In this document: one piece after another, positions 1-12,604 of the stretch
Numbering within the stretch: the stretch's first letter is position 1
Layout: every line of letters begins with the position of its first letter
Source of the DNA: Verticillium longisporum
Lineage: Eukaryota > Ascomycota > Sordariomycetes > Glomerellales > Plectosphaerellaceae
DNA length: 64,000 nt
Reading direction: 5' to 3'
NCBI GenBank assembly: GCA_019188255.1
Contig: JAETXT010000010.1
Location: 1,116,001 to 1,180,000 of the forward strand
Notes under the pieces: model-generated
Database searches by the model: none
The model's input: the letters and a program-made list of their open reading frames with translations, nothing else
Told to the model about the DNA's origin: nothing
Program-made: the position numbers and the translations under genes

Positions 1-3000
1 ACTGCCATTCACCAAAGACCCAAAGCCAAGGCATGCCTTCACAGACACGAAGGAAAACGTGGCCGCCCCCACGGTCAGAGTCATCGTACACCACCTGTAC
101 ATGTTATCATGGCCAAGCCAAACCCCCACGCCGAAACGGTCTCGTCACGGAAAGACGCAGTTGATCGAATACAGGCACGAGAGGTGGCCAAGTTCTCACC
201 CAGGCCCATTGAAATATTCTCATTCCTGATGTGATGCAGTGGGCAAATCAATCGAGAGTCTGGAGAGTTCATGATCCGTATGGTAACGCATAGGGCCAAG
301 CATCACGATGAATAGCGAACTGAGCAACCAATGGTTACTGTTCTCTCCTTCCCATCCGACCAGCCCAGCCCCTCCCGATCCGACATGGGCATGGTACCGC
401 CCGCGTGCCGCCCGCTCTCATTTAACCTTGTAACCCCGTCCATAGTGTCCGCTGGGTGCTGCAACGGCCCGCGCACGGGGTGGGTTTGCTCTCGCGCCAG
501 GGCGGGCAGGGCATGCCATACCTACCATGTACATGATGGCTCCCTGCGACCGAGAGCTTTACTTGACTGCAAGAAAGCCAAAGCGCAGCGCCTTCCCCTC
601 ACCTTCGGAAGTTATGCAAAAAAAATACTTCTTCGCCAGTGGTCACGCTATAAGCGAAATGGCTTGTCCTGCGGACGCCCACGACACCACCAACCCGGGT
701 ACTGGCGCTGTCTGTGGATGGACGCCGATGGAGGGTGGGACCAAACTTGGACGCGCAGTATGGGAAATGACAGTCGACTAGTTGCCGATGAACACTGGGT
801 TGACATCTCAATATCGCCATTGTACGACGTGATGGACGAGTTATGATACTCTAGAGCCCACAAGGTACCTATACAGAAAATGGGGGCTGCTAGCCTGTTT
901 ACCGTAGCATCAGTCGCGCGGGGGGTTCCGTAGGGCACAGACAGGGACGAATGGCAGTAGTCCTCAAGCGGGAAATCCTGTCATCACCCTTCAGCCTGCC
1001 GACCTTGGCCAAATGGGTACTTTGGGCGTAATGGCTTGTCATTTTGATCTACAGTCCTCGTTCACTACACGTGCCATCCCGCTACAACCCGGTCAACCAA
1101 CGACTGTGACGCAGATCATCATCAGCTCACCAAACCAGGCATGGCCGCGTCTACAAAGGTTCGCCAGTCGCGGCTTTCGGGAAGATGACGCTCAGTTGCC
1201 CTGCTCAGATAACAGACTTGAGAAAGTGCCCGAAAGGCGGTGACCAAAGTAGCCAAACACCGGTCTTCGTGATCACCTCGCGCAAACGAGAGGGTGTGCT
1301 GGACCCGTTCGCGCGCTGGCGTGCCGGCCTGCAGAAACGACGTTCTGCAGGAAGACGGCTACTCACAGGCCCAGATTTGCCTTTTTCCTTGCCTTACGTA
1401 GGGCATCAACCATCGCACCGGCTGATTGTTGGGTAGCTTCCCTCCCCCCGCTTCATACATGTCGTGGCCGACGAGGAACAGTGTTGGGCACGCATGAAGG
1501 GTGCGTCCAAAAAGAAAACAATCATGAGATCTTGATCCCTCGTTGGTGATTGATTGATGGCTGCAGCTCTTGGCTGTTACTTGCTGCTCTGTTTGCGCAT
1601 GCCACTGATTTCTATGTGCCTCTGGATGCCGTAAATGCAAAAACCCTTTCCCCCGTTTCCCAATCCAGCCTTCAAAGGTTCAACGATATGTGACCTCTCT
1701 GATCTCTTTGGCAGACACAACCATGACGATGAAAGTGTGGTTACCCGATAGCAAGAGAGCAATATCAAAAAAAGAAGGAGAAAAAAAACGCTCTGAACGC
1801 CTCGACCCTTTCCTAATCACCCAAAGCCCCCAAATAGCAAGACTATCCAAGACGAGAACCCCCTAGCCCCTAAGAGAAGGGTGAAAACAGCAGGACCACG
1901 AAGCAAGATATTCCTTATCGCTGGCCCATTCCCCACAAACAATAAAATGAAACAGAAGTACAAGCTGTCTTGTAACAGCGTTGGGTTCCCCTGGTGCCGT
2001 TCCCTCGTGCTTCCCTACTGGTCTGTCCCAGCATCGCGAATGACTTCCCCGGGAACCTGTGCCTCACTCGTACCTATTGCCCCGAAGAGGTGACGAGCGG
2101 AAAACGTGACAGGCGCCAGTCCTGCAGCATGGGAAGGGGCCATTCTTTGGGCACGCACGACGGGGCAATCCTTCGTGAAGAATGGCGCCGGTACGACCAC
2201 ACCAGGTAGAAGCGCGGCCGGGGAGGATGTGACGATGCGAGGAATGACAGACTGGTGACATAACCCTCGGAGTAGCGACGTGTGATTGCTGACGCTGGGC
2301 ATGTTTGGCTAAGGTGCCGAGACGATGCTGGGGATACGGGCCGAATCTCGTTTTTTCCGACTTTCTTTTTTGTCGCCATTTTTCGCATTTATGATTTTTT
2401 TTTGGGCGTTGTTCAGGTGAAGCTTTAGAGGCCAATGGTCTGGTTGTTGCGGCGGATCATCTTCTCCCAAGGCTGAGTCTGTCGGGGTTTGCAATGACCT
2501 AGAGGCTTCTATTAGTCCTGTACGCCCATAGTGGTAGAGGTGGCGACAGTGGGCGGCTTCGGGATGTAGGGGGGATTGTGTTCGCTATCCGTCAGAGCAT
2601 GGGCTTGGTTCAGTGCACCTGCAGGCGGGGTGGGGGGGGGGGAATGAAATTTGGGGTGATGGTAGAGTTTGATGGGCAATATGGCCGGGCGTCTTTGGGG
2701 AGAGGGATTCATGTCGTGCTGGAAGAATAACTGAACAGGGGTTAGAGAGAAGGATGGACATACTGCACTGTTCGTCACCCCTGTGTGAAATGGGTCAGTC
2801 AAAGCTTCCAAGAGGAGCAAAGCCAACACGGGGAGGGGAAGAGGTCCTTACCTATACTCATAATGACTGACACTCAGAGGGCACCTCAGCTGTGTCCTCA
2901 GATATTCCGGGCACCATCTCGACACAATCCAGCGGAAGTGGCCGCAGTGGAATTCCCTCTGTATCCTCATAAGCAACCCCCCCTTTCTAGGTGGAGGATC

Positions 3001-6000
3001 AAGAACTCCTACCTGGATCCAGTCACACATGTTGTTCGGTGCTCGTGTGTTGTTGTAGTGAAGTTTCTTGACGTGTTTCTGATCTTGTCGTCGTGCCTCC
3101 AAATAGAGGCGTCCCGGCAAAGGCAAGCGTTTTGGTGGGCGATAGAAGTGCTAGCTGGTCGTCCTGGCGGGGGGCGTAGCGGCCTGTTGATATGAGGAGA
3201 GGGACGTTTGTTCTTCAACTGCAGGTGTTTTGCTGGTGCAGGTGTAAGTGGTAAGACTGCCGGAAGTCACGCCGCTGTCAGTGAGGGAAGCAGCGGATAT
3301 TTGTTTCGGGTGTTGTGGTTTGAAAAGAAACGTTCGTAAGGTGCCGGCATGATGCAAGGAGGGTGGGCGGCCAGTACTTATTTAAGCTTCAGTCTGCGCA
3401 AGTATGGTGGTTCACTGCACAGGCGGCGGAGGGCGCGTGGGAGGCAGCGTACCAACCTAGTCGGTGGGCAGAAAAACGGACTCGTGGTCGGGACTTGACA
3501 TGGAGCTTGGAAAACGCCAGGATCCCTAGGTGACGGCCCCGGTGCCTGGATCATGCACAAACGGACGGAACACACGCACTCGACTAACTACATGTACCTG
3601 GGTGGGTTGACGGCGGGACATTGGGGGGTGATGCTGCGTACTGTGTATGATCTGCCGCCAACTTGGCCACTGCACTGGCCCCAGAGGGTCGGACAGGTCT
3701 AGCTCTCTCTCTTTCGCTTTGCTCTACTGGGTGGTGTGGGGGGGGGAAGGGCAAGCATGGGAGGGAGAGCGAGAGGACATGGGGGTTGGGGATAGGCAGC
3801 TGATGTTTGATGTGAGCTGGATGGAGGGGAAAAGGTTCAGTAAACCAGGGGGAGAACTTTGGTACATCTCCGTCCACTGCTCGTCCACCGTTCGGTTCCG
3901 TAAAAGGGCAAGCACCACAAACAAGTGGCACACACATGATGGATGGGGCAGGAAGAGCATCGACTCCCAGGTACTTGCGGCACGTCGAAGCGGGCCTCGG
4001 GAGACGTCTGAGGAAGTGAGAGAGACTCAGTCAGGGCCAGCAAGGTGGGGGGGAGGGGCCCCATCATTTGGCGTGCGAGCAGGGGTGGAAGAACGTCCAG
4101 ATGGCGGACAAGGGGGAGAAGACTGGTGTTTTAGGGTCTTCCCGTTTAGCAACCAGCTCGTTTTCAGCTTGCGATTCGATGGACCCGAAAGATTGAGACG
4201 AGAGAACACGGACTCAACTGACAAGTCGATGGAGTCAGGAGCCGGGGGCAAACTGCCACCTCCCGAAACCCTGGGACGCTGGTGCCCGGAGGGTAACACC
4301 GACAGCGATAGGTTACTGAGTCCACCAGACCAGGACTCTTGGGTCTCTTTCTTACTGTGCTCTTGTATCCAGATAGTCTGGGCAGTCCTTCATCGGTCAC
4401 TCAGTATCCGCCCAAGCGGTTTGCAAAAAAAAAAAAAAAAAAAAATGAGACGTACCGAGTCCCTCCCCATAACCATTCCTACTGCCCAGCTATCCAGCCC
4501 TGCATTTCTACAACGACTCCAGAACTTCATTCTAGGCAAAATGCCGTCATTTGAAGTAGGATATATTATATTAGTCGATAGATTCAATAGCCACTATAAT
4601 TTTAGATCTAGCAGGTGTCTTGTAGTTGTGTTGTGCAGTCATTTTAGATAGAGGGGTTGGGGTGAAGCATTCAGTACGTCTCATTTATTTTACAAACCGC
4701 CTGCCGCCCTCACTGGCAAGACATGCCAGACAGGGCGGTCGGTTCTCCAATGCCAGTGGAGAGCCTGGCATATGACCAACAGCCAGGGGTGCATCGATCT
4801 GCACGCACAGCCTGGCAGCTGGCTCGGTGAGCACACGTTCACGCGGTCCTGGCTGGCCTGTCCTGTTCAGTTAGCCTCCCTGGGCGAGTGGACATGATAC
4901 ATTGACAGAGTTGGGGCGGGATGCGGTGTGTGCGTCTCCCAACCTGGTGGGCCGGCCAGGCTCATCGTGGACGACAAGTCGGCGACCAAAGGTAGTATCT
5001 AGTGGTCTGGCGCACAAGGATGTGGGCATGGACGGCATCTACCGACATGGCCAGGGGGGGCGTGGCTTGTGATAAATGAAGGGAATGGAGGGAGAGATGA
5101 GAAAGTGATGTGCTTCGGGCCCTTTAGCGCCCCCGCATCACGGCCTTCTCGAAGTCGCAGCGAAGTTTTGGCGTGTCGAGCGTTCGATATATCGACTGAC
5201 TCGAGCCAGGGGCGTTGTTTGGTCGGCAGTCCAGCCAGAATTGTCAGCATGTCTCGCTCCCAGTCTCTGCCCCGGGTTGCTCTACCATGTACATACTTAG
5301 GTAGGTAGCTGAGTTGAGGCACCTGTTCATTATTGCTCCGACAGTCCGTCGCCGCCGCCGTGTCTTGCATGAATTAGCCCAATATGGGTTCGAAACGATT
5401 CTCATCAACTTGCTATTGCATTGTGGAGGTCAACGTTACTAAAAATCGATCCGGGGCCCTTCACGCCGAGATGATGCAGATCGTCCTTTTCGCGTAACAC
5501 ATGCGCGTTTTCACACGCGCGGCCTTTTAATTCCTAACCCTCCCAAAGTCGAGGCGGCCTCAAACAACGTCGGATGAAAATACGACCGCCCTTTTTGCCA
5601 AGTTACTACGTACGTCACCCGAAACCTGGGCAAATTTATTTGAAGGCCATTACGAACGCCCGGACATGATGCTATCTGGTACCTTTCTTCACATCCAAAA
5701 GCATCCGGGCACTACGTCGCCTACAGCTAGTGAATGACGGAGGTGGATCGGTCACTCCCCCCTCTTCGGCGTCGCCATGAGACCCCTGGCCGACTCAGCG
5801 TTTCTCGAAGACGCAAAGAAGACTGTCAGGCGACTATCAGCGGGGCCATGTCTCCCAAAAGCCGGCCCCAATTTCACGATGGCCCCATCTAGGTACGGCG
5901 CCATGTATCGTTGCAGGCCTTTTCTCGCCGTTCGTCCACCTGCGGGGCAGAAAAAAATACTAAAGAGATCACAGGCTGGGCTCTCTGTTCCTTAGTACTG

Positions 6001-9000
6001 CCCGAGATGGCAACGAAACCGTACGCATCATTTTCAGCCTCGCTCCAACCAGGACGCTGCGTAGCCTCTAGAGACGAAAGACTCGAAACGAGCGTGGACC
6101 CAGGAGACTGGCCACTGGTCTGCTCCTTTCTTGGCGCGGGAGCGCCAGTTGGTGGAAGAAAGGAGAATCGACATTTAGCCAGGCCGTGGCTCTCTCCGGT
6201 TTACCTGTTAGCAACGAAGTTTTCTTTTTAGATCACAGTGAACCTGGACTGGGCTGTCATAACAACTGGGGGCCAGGAGGACCGAATACCCAAAATACCG
6301 GTGTGCCATCAAGGAGCAGCTCGCATCCTTTACACGTTGCAGCGTCCATAATAATACCGTAAGTCCTAGCCGTCCATCCCATCCTACGCCTTGGGATGGA
6401 CAGGTTTGACCCACCGAGCTGCAGCACTGGGCATGGACGGCATGGCTCCTCCCTCATTGACCGGTGTGCATGGGGCATGTGTCCCAAAGGTGGTTCGGTC
6501 CCTGGTTCCTGGGGTGAAGCTGTACCGAGTAGCTTCCACAACTACTGACTCGTCCCAAAGCAACGGCTCGGGTCGTAGGGAACGGAACGGAACGGACTCG
6601 GGTGGAACGGGGCTTTCAAGTCCACATGGCACTGTTGAGAGTGCTACAGCGGCCACGATTCTAGTACCACAAGATGGTGAACCACGGTGTTGGGGTGGTG
6701 ACTGTTGTCGATTGACCATGAAGTGAAATTCCTGCTGCATCACCTCACGTTCAGCAAGGTACACACAGATCGACAAGAGTCTTCGCAGCGGCAAAGGTCA
6801 GTATCATCCGTTCGCCCCGCGCTCCCACCGCCGTCGTCGGCATATCGGCTAAAAAGCACGTGTAGATCAGCTGGTTGTGTTTGTGGTCAAGGGTCGCGTC
6901 ATGTCCTGGCTATCAAACTGACGCTGCACCGTCGTCACCAGCCTGTCCTGCTGAAGGTGCCAATCCGCCGGCCACATTGCTTGATCAGGGACCTAGTGCA
7001 ACACCCAAGTCCAGCCACTGGGCATCAGTCCAGGTGTCTCTCCATTTCCCCGGGCGGCCAGGACGCCAGGCCTCGGAAGATCTACACCGCCGTTGCTCAA
7101 TTTGCTGTGCTTCCCGCCAGCAGAGGATCTTGCTCAGGGCCTTGAAATGCCTCAGATGTTCCCTCCACCTGCTGGAAGCACGCTGCACCACGGCTTGGCG
7201 ATCGAAATGCGGGCAGCCCAGGCAACATATCGTTCTGCTGCCCTGCGGGCGTCACACAAATTTCCCTGGCCCCATCGAGTTCCCGATCAAGAGGGCGTCT
7301 CCACACTCGGTCTGGCTTTTTCCAGGGAAGTCATTATGCGGCCCTGATCTTGGTGCCATCTTGACGGTTTGAGGGACGTAGAGAAAACCCAGCAATCAGG
7401 ATGGCGAGCCCCTGGTCCCATCGTGCCACCACTCGATCGGCTTTTGCACTGGATTGACGTCGCCTCGTTAGCAGGGACACAAGCAGTGATCTGATGACTT
7501 TTGTTCGCAGCGACCTGCCGTTGCAGTCATCGTGTCCGGCCGTACCGGTCAACCTGAATGACCTGCTGCCAGAGGCGGTGGAGGAATCTTGGCAACAAGG
7601 GGACGTGGGTGGATGAGTGGGTTTCCCTTCCGCCAAACGACCCAAACCAGCGCACTGGGTCGTTCCGTTCCACCACATTATCATCGCTAGCGTCCAGCCA
7701 GGACGGCGACGAGAGCCAAAGGGGATAGGTAGAGCTCACTTGTCCCCCAGCCATGTCTCGCCATGTCCTGCCAGGTTGCTCGTCATTCTTCCCTTCAGCA
7801 GCGCCAATCGCAAATGGATTCGTACGGGGTCAAAGGGTTGCCCAAATCCCGAGCGAGGAACGGGGGGCTTTTCTGTGGCCCATGTCCAGCTTTGAGCGTT
7901 GACATGCCCCCGACGAAGCGAGAGAGGAAAGGCCAATAGCTGCCGTCCCAGGCCAATTTGGGGTTTCCAGTGGCACGGTTCTGGGTGGGCTAGCGCTGGG
8001 CCAAGATCTGGGAGGGCTTTTTCCCAGTGTCTCGCGTTGTGATTCCAAAAGTCCAACCCTCCATCCATTCCCCCCGTTTGAGCTGCAGCCCTCGCGCTGT
8101 TGGGAAATAGTCCGCGGAGATTGCGCGTGCCTTTTCTTTGTTGTCTCGGCCAGCACCGTTCGGACGGACCGCACCAACCCCAGCTGTGTGGGTTATCGCT
8201 TTCAAGTTGTTTCTCCCCGACGACCTGTCAGTCGGTCTGGGAGCTGGCCTCCTCGCTGGCTGTCCAGTGTCGCCGAATCTGGTGTGATCGGCAGTCGAGG
8301 GAATCCCAGCTGCGCCTATAACCCACTCCCCCTAGAAAATGTCCCTTGCTTTGTCGAATTGCCGCCGCAGCCGTTTGGGGGTGCATGGAAAGCCACCATT
8401 TGCGCGTGGTGAAGCACGCACGTTTGCTGCCATGCGTGGGGGACACAAAACGACAATCAACCAGCAAAAGCCACAAAATCTGCTCGAGCACTGAAAAGTC
8501 GCGTGGTCATCCAGGTGCTGGGAGGCAGTTTGAGGCAGGTCGGCAGGTAGGTGCCTGAGGGAGGTCTGCGCTATGCTTGCCGGGGGCCACGTGAGATCGG
8601 CGGCCCTGACCCCAAGGCAGTCAAGTCACCCATGTCGTGTTGTAACATCATGACTGATGGCTGGGGTAGGAAGCGAAACTCTGTTTTTGGTTGTGTGGTG
8701 GGCGTGCGAGTTCATGTCCACCAGGCCAGCCAGTCAGGGGTTAAGGGCGTCCGTCCGCTCTCGATTCAAGCCAAGAGAATAACTCGGGTCCCGCGGCGGC
8801 AGATGCGAGGCGGGAGCACTCGTGCACTGCAGAACGGCTATTTTTGTGCTGCTTGTTTTTCTGACACAAACTGACTGTGCCTTGACATTGGCGCAGCGAG
8901 TCGATCATCCTTATAATACCTCGTGGAGAACTTCACAGTACATTGACTTGAAGGCAATATACACTGATCAATATAGGAAATCACAATCATGTCCTGCTTC

Positions 9001-10449
9001 TGACTCGACACGACGCACGTCTGTGGTCTGACAGAGCTGACACTGCCTCACTTGCCTACTTTGCCTGCCGGCGGCACGGTAAACCTTGATGGTGATGGTC
9101 TCTCACCCTGTTGATTATTGTTTGTGGTTTCCATATCATTAATCAGCGGGTTTTGGATCACAGTAATCATCCGTTCGCTCGTCTACTATGTATACGTTCG
9201 GCATAACCATGCATGTTCACCTGCACTGCAGCGTCAAACAACGGTCGGGTCTTTGTCGAACCCAGAGACGATCCTAGATGGAGGGTTGCATTGTGGTGGC
9301 TAAGCACATGTGACACGGCGACTCATCTTCCATGTCTGGCTTGGTTTATGACTCGCTCCGACCCTTACGGAACCACACCCCCTGGAGATTGCCAGCTACT
9401 ACTGTACGATCTTTCTGAAGCCCGTCCATCTGGAACACACTGGCAGGCCACTTCTTCAACGGCAGTCTCCTCGCAGCGGCCGGTCTTTCCGGGCGTTCCG
9501 CAAATCAGTCAAATGATGGCCAGCGCCATACGGCACACCAATCAGCGGGGAGGCCTCTCGTCGGGCTCGAAAATTAGGTTTGACAGATGCCCGATTCCAC
9601 CTTGGTGCTTTGATATCAAACACCTCGCTTCTCGTACCGAAGTATTGGCCATGTGCTGGAAACAGTCACTTGCAGAGGCATGATCTCCAAAGGTAACATG
9701 AGAGGATTTCTGCCTTTCAGTGGAGACCGAGAGAAGTTCTCCTCGGATCAAATTTATCGAATCAGGGAGTCCTGGTCAACCTCAAACTATAATGACACTG
9801 CTTTTTTGAAGTTGGGACGCCGAATGGAACGTTGGCCGCGCAGTTGCACAGCATCGTATCTTGCATCGGTGGCTCCTCCCTTCTGTCCCTTGATTGCATG
9901 TGATCCAGTGGGCAGAATTTTGAGGCATATATATTAAGTTATAGCCTTAAGAGTGGATAAGCTTTATGCTAGGGATGGGAAATTGATTACAGTACAGGCC
10001 GCGCAACATCTCGGGGTGGCGGCTTGAGCCAACGTGGAGAGTTCTGTCGAGATTTTTCACAATGTCACTGATGCCCTATCTGCCATGTTAGCGACATGTC
10101 AACGCGGTCCTGAACACCATGTTACATCTTCAGCCACCGGGGTTATCAGGAACCCGAGTGATCTCGCTACAACGGTAGCTCGCACCGTGGGCTCAGGTAA
10201 TTGAGGAAGGATCATCGGTTGGGCAGACACCCTATTCTGAAACCTCTATCAACCTGTCACTGTTGAGCCTGAGCTGATTGTCTCACCGGAGAAGCACTAA
10301 TCGTACGTTCAATATCACCCTGTCAATGATAGAATGCTGTCGGCGAGTTCGCTTGCTCTAACCGCGTGAGGTCGATGGCACCACAATGATGAAGAGTCCA
10401 GCGCAATCTCACCATTTAGCAATCTGTGTCTGATGCGGCGAAAGAGACA
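1..10449. other. Long gene-free stretch, nothing recognised
   Basis: No protein family, signal peptide or spliced coding pattern is recognisable on either strand over about 10 kb. Open frames exist, the longest about 334 codons at 3647-4651, but they show low-complexity or arbitrary composition and no third-position bias. The stretch contains a pure A tract at about 4424-4445, G-rich and CT-rich patches, and a short GGAAC triplication near 6579. It could be a long regulatory region, a long 5' leader of a gene beyond the left edge, or a non-coding RNA locus. The sequence alone does not decide. Confidence 0.6.
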
Positions 10450-10930
10450 CGACTTTTGTGCCAGCCTGAGGCCTGGCCTAAGGCCTAACTGCCTTAGGCA
10501 TATAGCCTAACTTATAGGCCCGTGCCCGCCAGGATCTATATAAGCCTACGCGGCCTACCTACCTAGATAGTTATAATATATATATCTTATATTTATAGAA
10601 GAGCTATAAAGCTTCTATCGGATATTATTACTATGATACCTACTTAGTCTCTAAGACCTAACTCTATTACTATCTATACTAGAGCCATAGCTATTTCTAT
10701 ATATAATAGCTACGTAATCTATTAAGTAATCTTCTTACTTTAAGGGATTATAGCTAATGCTATTAAGTTATCCCCTAAGAGTCTAGAGTATAAAATCGCT
10801 AATCCCTAAAAACCCTCTTAAACGCTCCTAATTACTCTAAAGCTCTAAAGCTCCTCCTCCCTCTATAATTACTTAGTAATCCTACGATAGCCTTATTTTA
10901 CTATCTAATATTTCGATATCTAGATATCTT
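10450..10930. repeat. AT-rich RIP-like island 1
   Basis: About 480 bp are dominated by TA, TAT, CTA and TAG words, with few CpA or TpG dinucleotides while CpG survives. It opens with repeated palindromic AGGCCT-like words. This is the fingerprint of repeat-induced point mutation, in which C in CpA is converted to T. The parent repeat cannot be recognised. It separates the empty left arm from the beta-lactamase-like gene at 11237. Confidence 0.75.
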
Positions 10931-11236
10931 GCAAATCAATCAAATTAAGCAAATTCGACCTCTCCGATAGACCAAGTCAACAAATCAGACCCTAAGAATG
11001 GATTTGATTGTTTGAATTGCAGCGCTGGTGTTGCATGAAAGCAGACTGGTGCTGACACCAGAGAATGCGGGGTGCTTGTGGGGAGCAGAGATGACTGTTG
11101 CCTCACATCGACATCAACACGCCTGCACATACAACAGCATCTCATACGTCTATGTAACCTTCGCGTGTCGCTTTTATTCTCGCGTTTTAGATGCTCGACC
11201 GTACAGAACGTAGAGGAGTCACCGTAAACACACATC

Positions 11237-12604
11237 ATGTCATCAGCCATAGATGACCTTCTTGCCAAGTACACCCTGCAACCTCACGAGGCAGATGCGT
11301 CTGGGAAGCTCCTCGGGGCCTCTTTCACGGTCGTGGAAAAGCAAAGTTTGTCCACACCAAAGTGGGTACCGAGTTCATTCTGATTCCTCGCAGATGTGTC
11401 GTACACAGGCGGCTCGGGCCGCCAAAACTTCCCTCAAACAGCAGTCCCTTGGACTGTGAGGCCCTTCTCTTGGATCGCATCAATGACCAAGCTTGTCACG
11501 ACCACATGTCTCTTGCACCTCGTGGAGCAGGGCAAAGTCGAACTTGATGTCGATGTGCGGCACCTGGTCCCTCGGCTGGGCAAGATGCAGATCCTCAAGG
11601 GGTTCGAAAACGATGGAACCCCCAAGCTCGAAGACAACTCAAACGCTATCACTTTGAGGCATGTTCGATATGGCCATTTATACAGCTACTTCAGCTAACC
11701 ACAAACCAGAATGTTGCTCACTCATACCGTCGGTCTAGGCTATGATCTGGCCGATCCCGACCTTACTCGTTGGTCGCGGCACATCGGTCGCAAAGACACC
11801 AATCTTGACTGGAGCCTGGACGGCTTCGACACCCCGTTCAAGTTTGCCCCCGGTGAAGGCTGGTATTACGGCACGGCTGTGGACTGGGCTGGGCAGCTAC
11901 TTGAAGCGCTGACGGGCAACACCATTGAGGCGTACATGCAAGATCATGTTCTTGACCCTCTCAAAATGCGCGACACTGGATTCTGGCCTGGCAAGCTAGA
12001 CCACGTCCAGGACCGCGCTGTTGCCTGGTCATGTCGGGGCGACGACAAGACGAGCCTCAGCCCTGGACCCAAGCTCACGCCGACAACTCACGGGATTGTG
12101 AGCGGAGGGGCAGGGCTGTACTCAACGGCAGACGACTACGGACGCTTTCTCCAAGGACTGCTATCGGGAGCTTTGGTCAGCGAAACTACGTTGAGGGAAA
12201 TGTTCACGCCCCAGCTCGACGTGAGACAGTCTGACATGCTCAACGCAATTGCAAGCCAGTTCCACGACATGTTCGCCCCAGAGTTCCCCACCGATATGCG
12301 ACTCGACCACGGCCTCGGCGGCATCATAAACATGGCTGACGTGGATGGAAAGCGACGGAAAGGTAGCCTCTCGTGGTGCGGCATGTGCAATGGGCGCTGG
12401 TGGATCGATCGGGAGGCGGGTGTAGCGGCCGTTCTTGTTGTCAATGTTCTGCCACTTGGAGATCCGGTCGTGAACAAGCTCTTCGACGAGCTGGAACGGG
12501 CGGTGTACGGGGTCTGCTTCATGCAAAGCGGAGTTGAGGACTCTTTTTCGGTGACTATTGACTATTTCATTCTGGTGGTGGCTCTACAGACTCCAACACG
12601 TTGA
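11237..12604 (+). CDS. Serine hydrolase, class C beta-lactamase/LovD-like
   Basis: Predicted protein of 422 residues from three exons: 11237-11345, 11394-11658 and 11710-12604. The active-site SxxK motif is seen as SMTK at about residues 76-79, followed by the typical KLVTTTCLLHLVEQGKV helix. Then come TLLTHT-like (here MLLTHTVGLG) and the GWYYGTAVDWAG stretch that supplies the conserved tyrosine. Near the C terminus WCGMCNGRWWIDREAGVAAV stands where the family has its WxG/HxG motif. The family contains esterases, transesterases and acyltransferases such as LovD; the substrate is unknown, and no secondary-metabolite cluster surrounds it. There is no clear signal peptide, so it is probably cytosolic. 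The second intron only keeps frame if a GC donor at 11659 is used. The 3' end overlaps the convergent SET gene by 38 bp. Confidence 0.82.

Noticed and set aside
3647..4651. 334-codon open frame on the plus strand
   Set aside because: G-rich arbitrary composition, no family motif, no codon bias, ends by reading through the A tract; likely chance openness in G-rich DNA.
5380..5400. GGGTTCGAAAC, tRNA B-box-like word
   Set aside because: No matching A box, no T-stem pairing and no cloverleaf around it.
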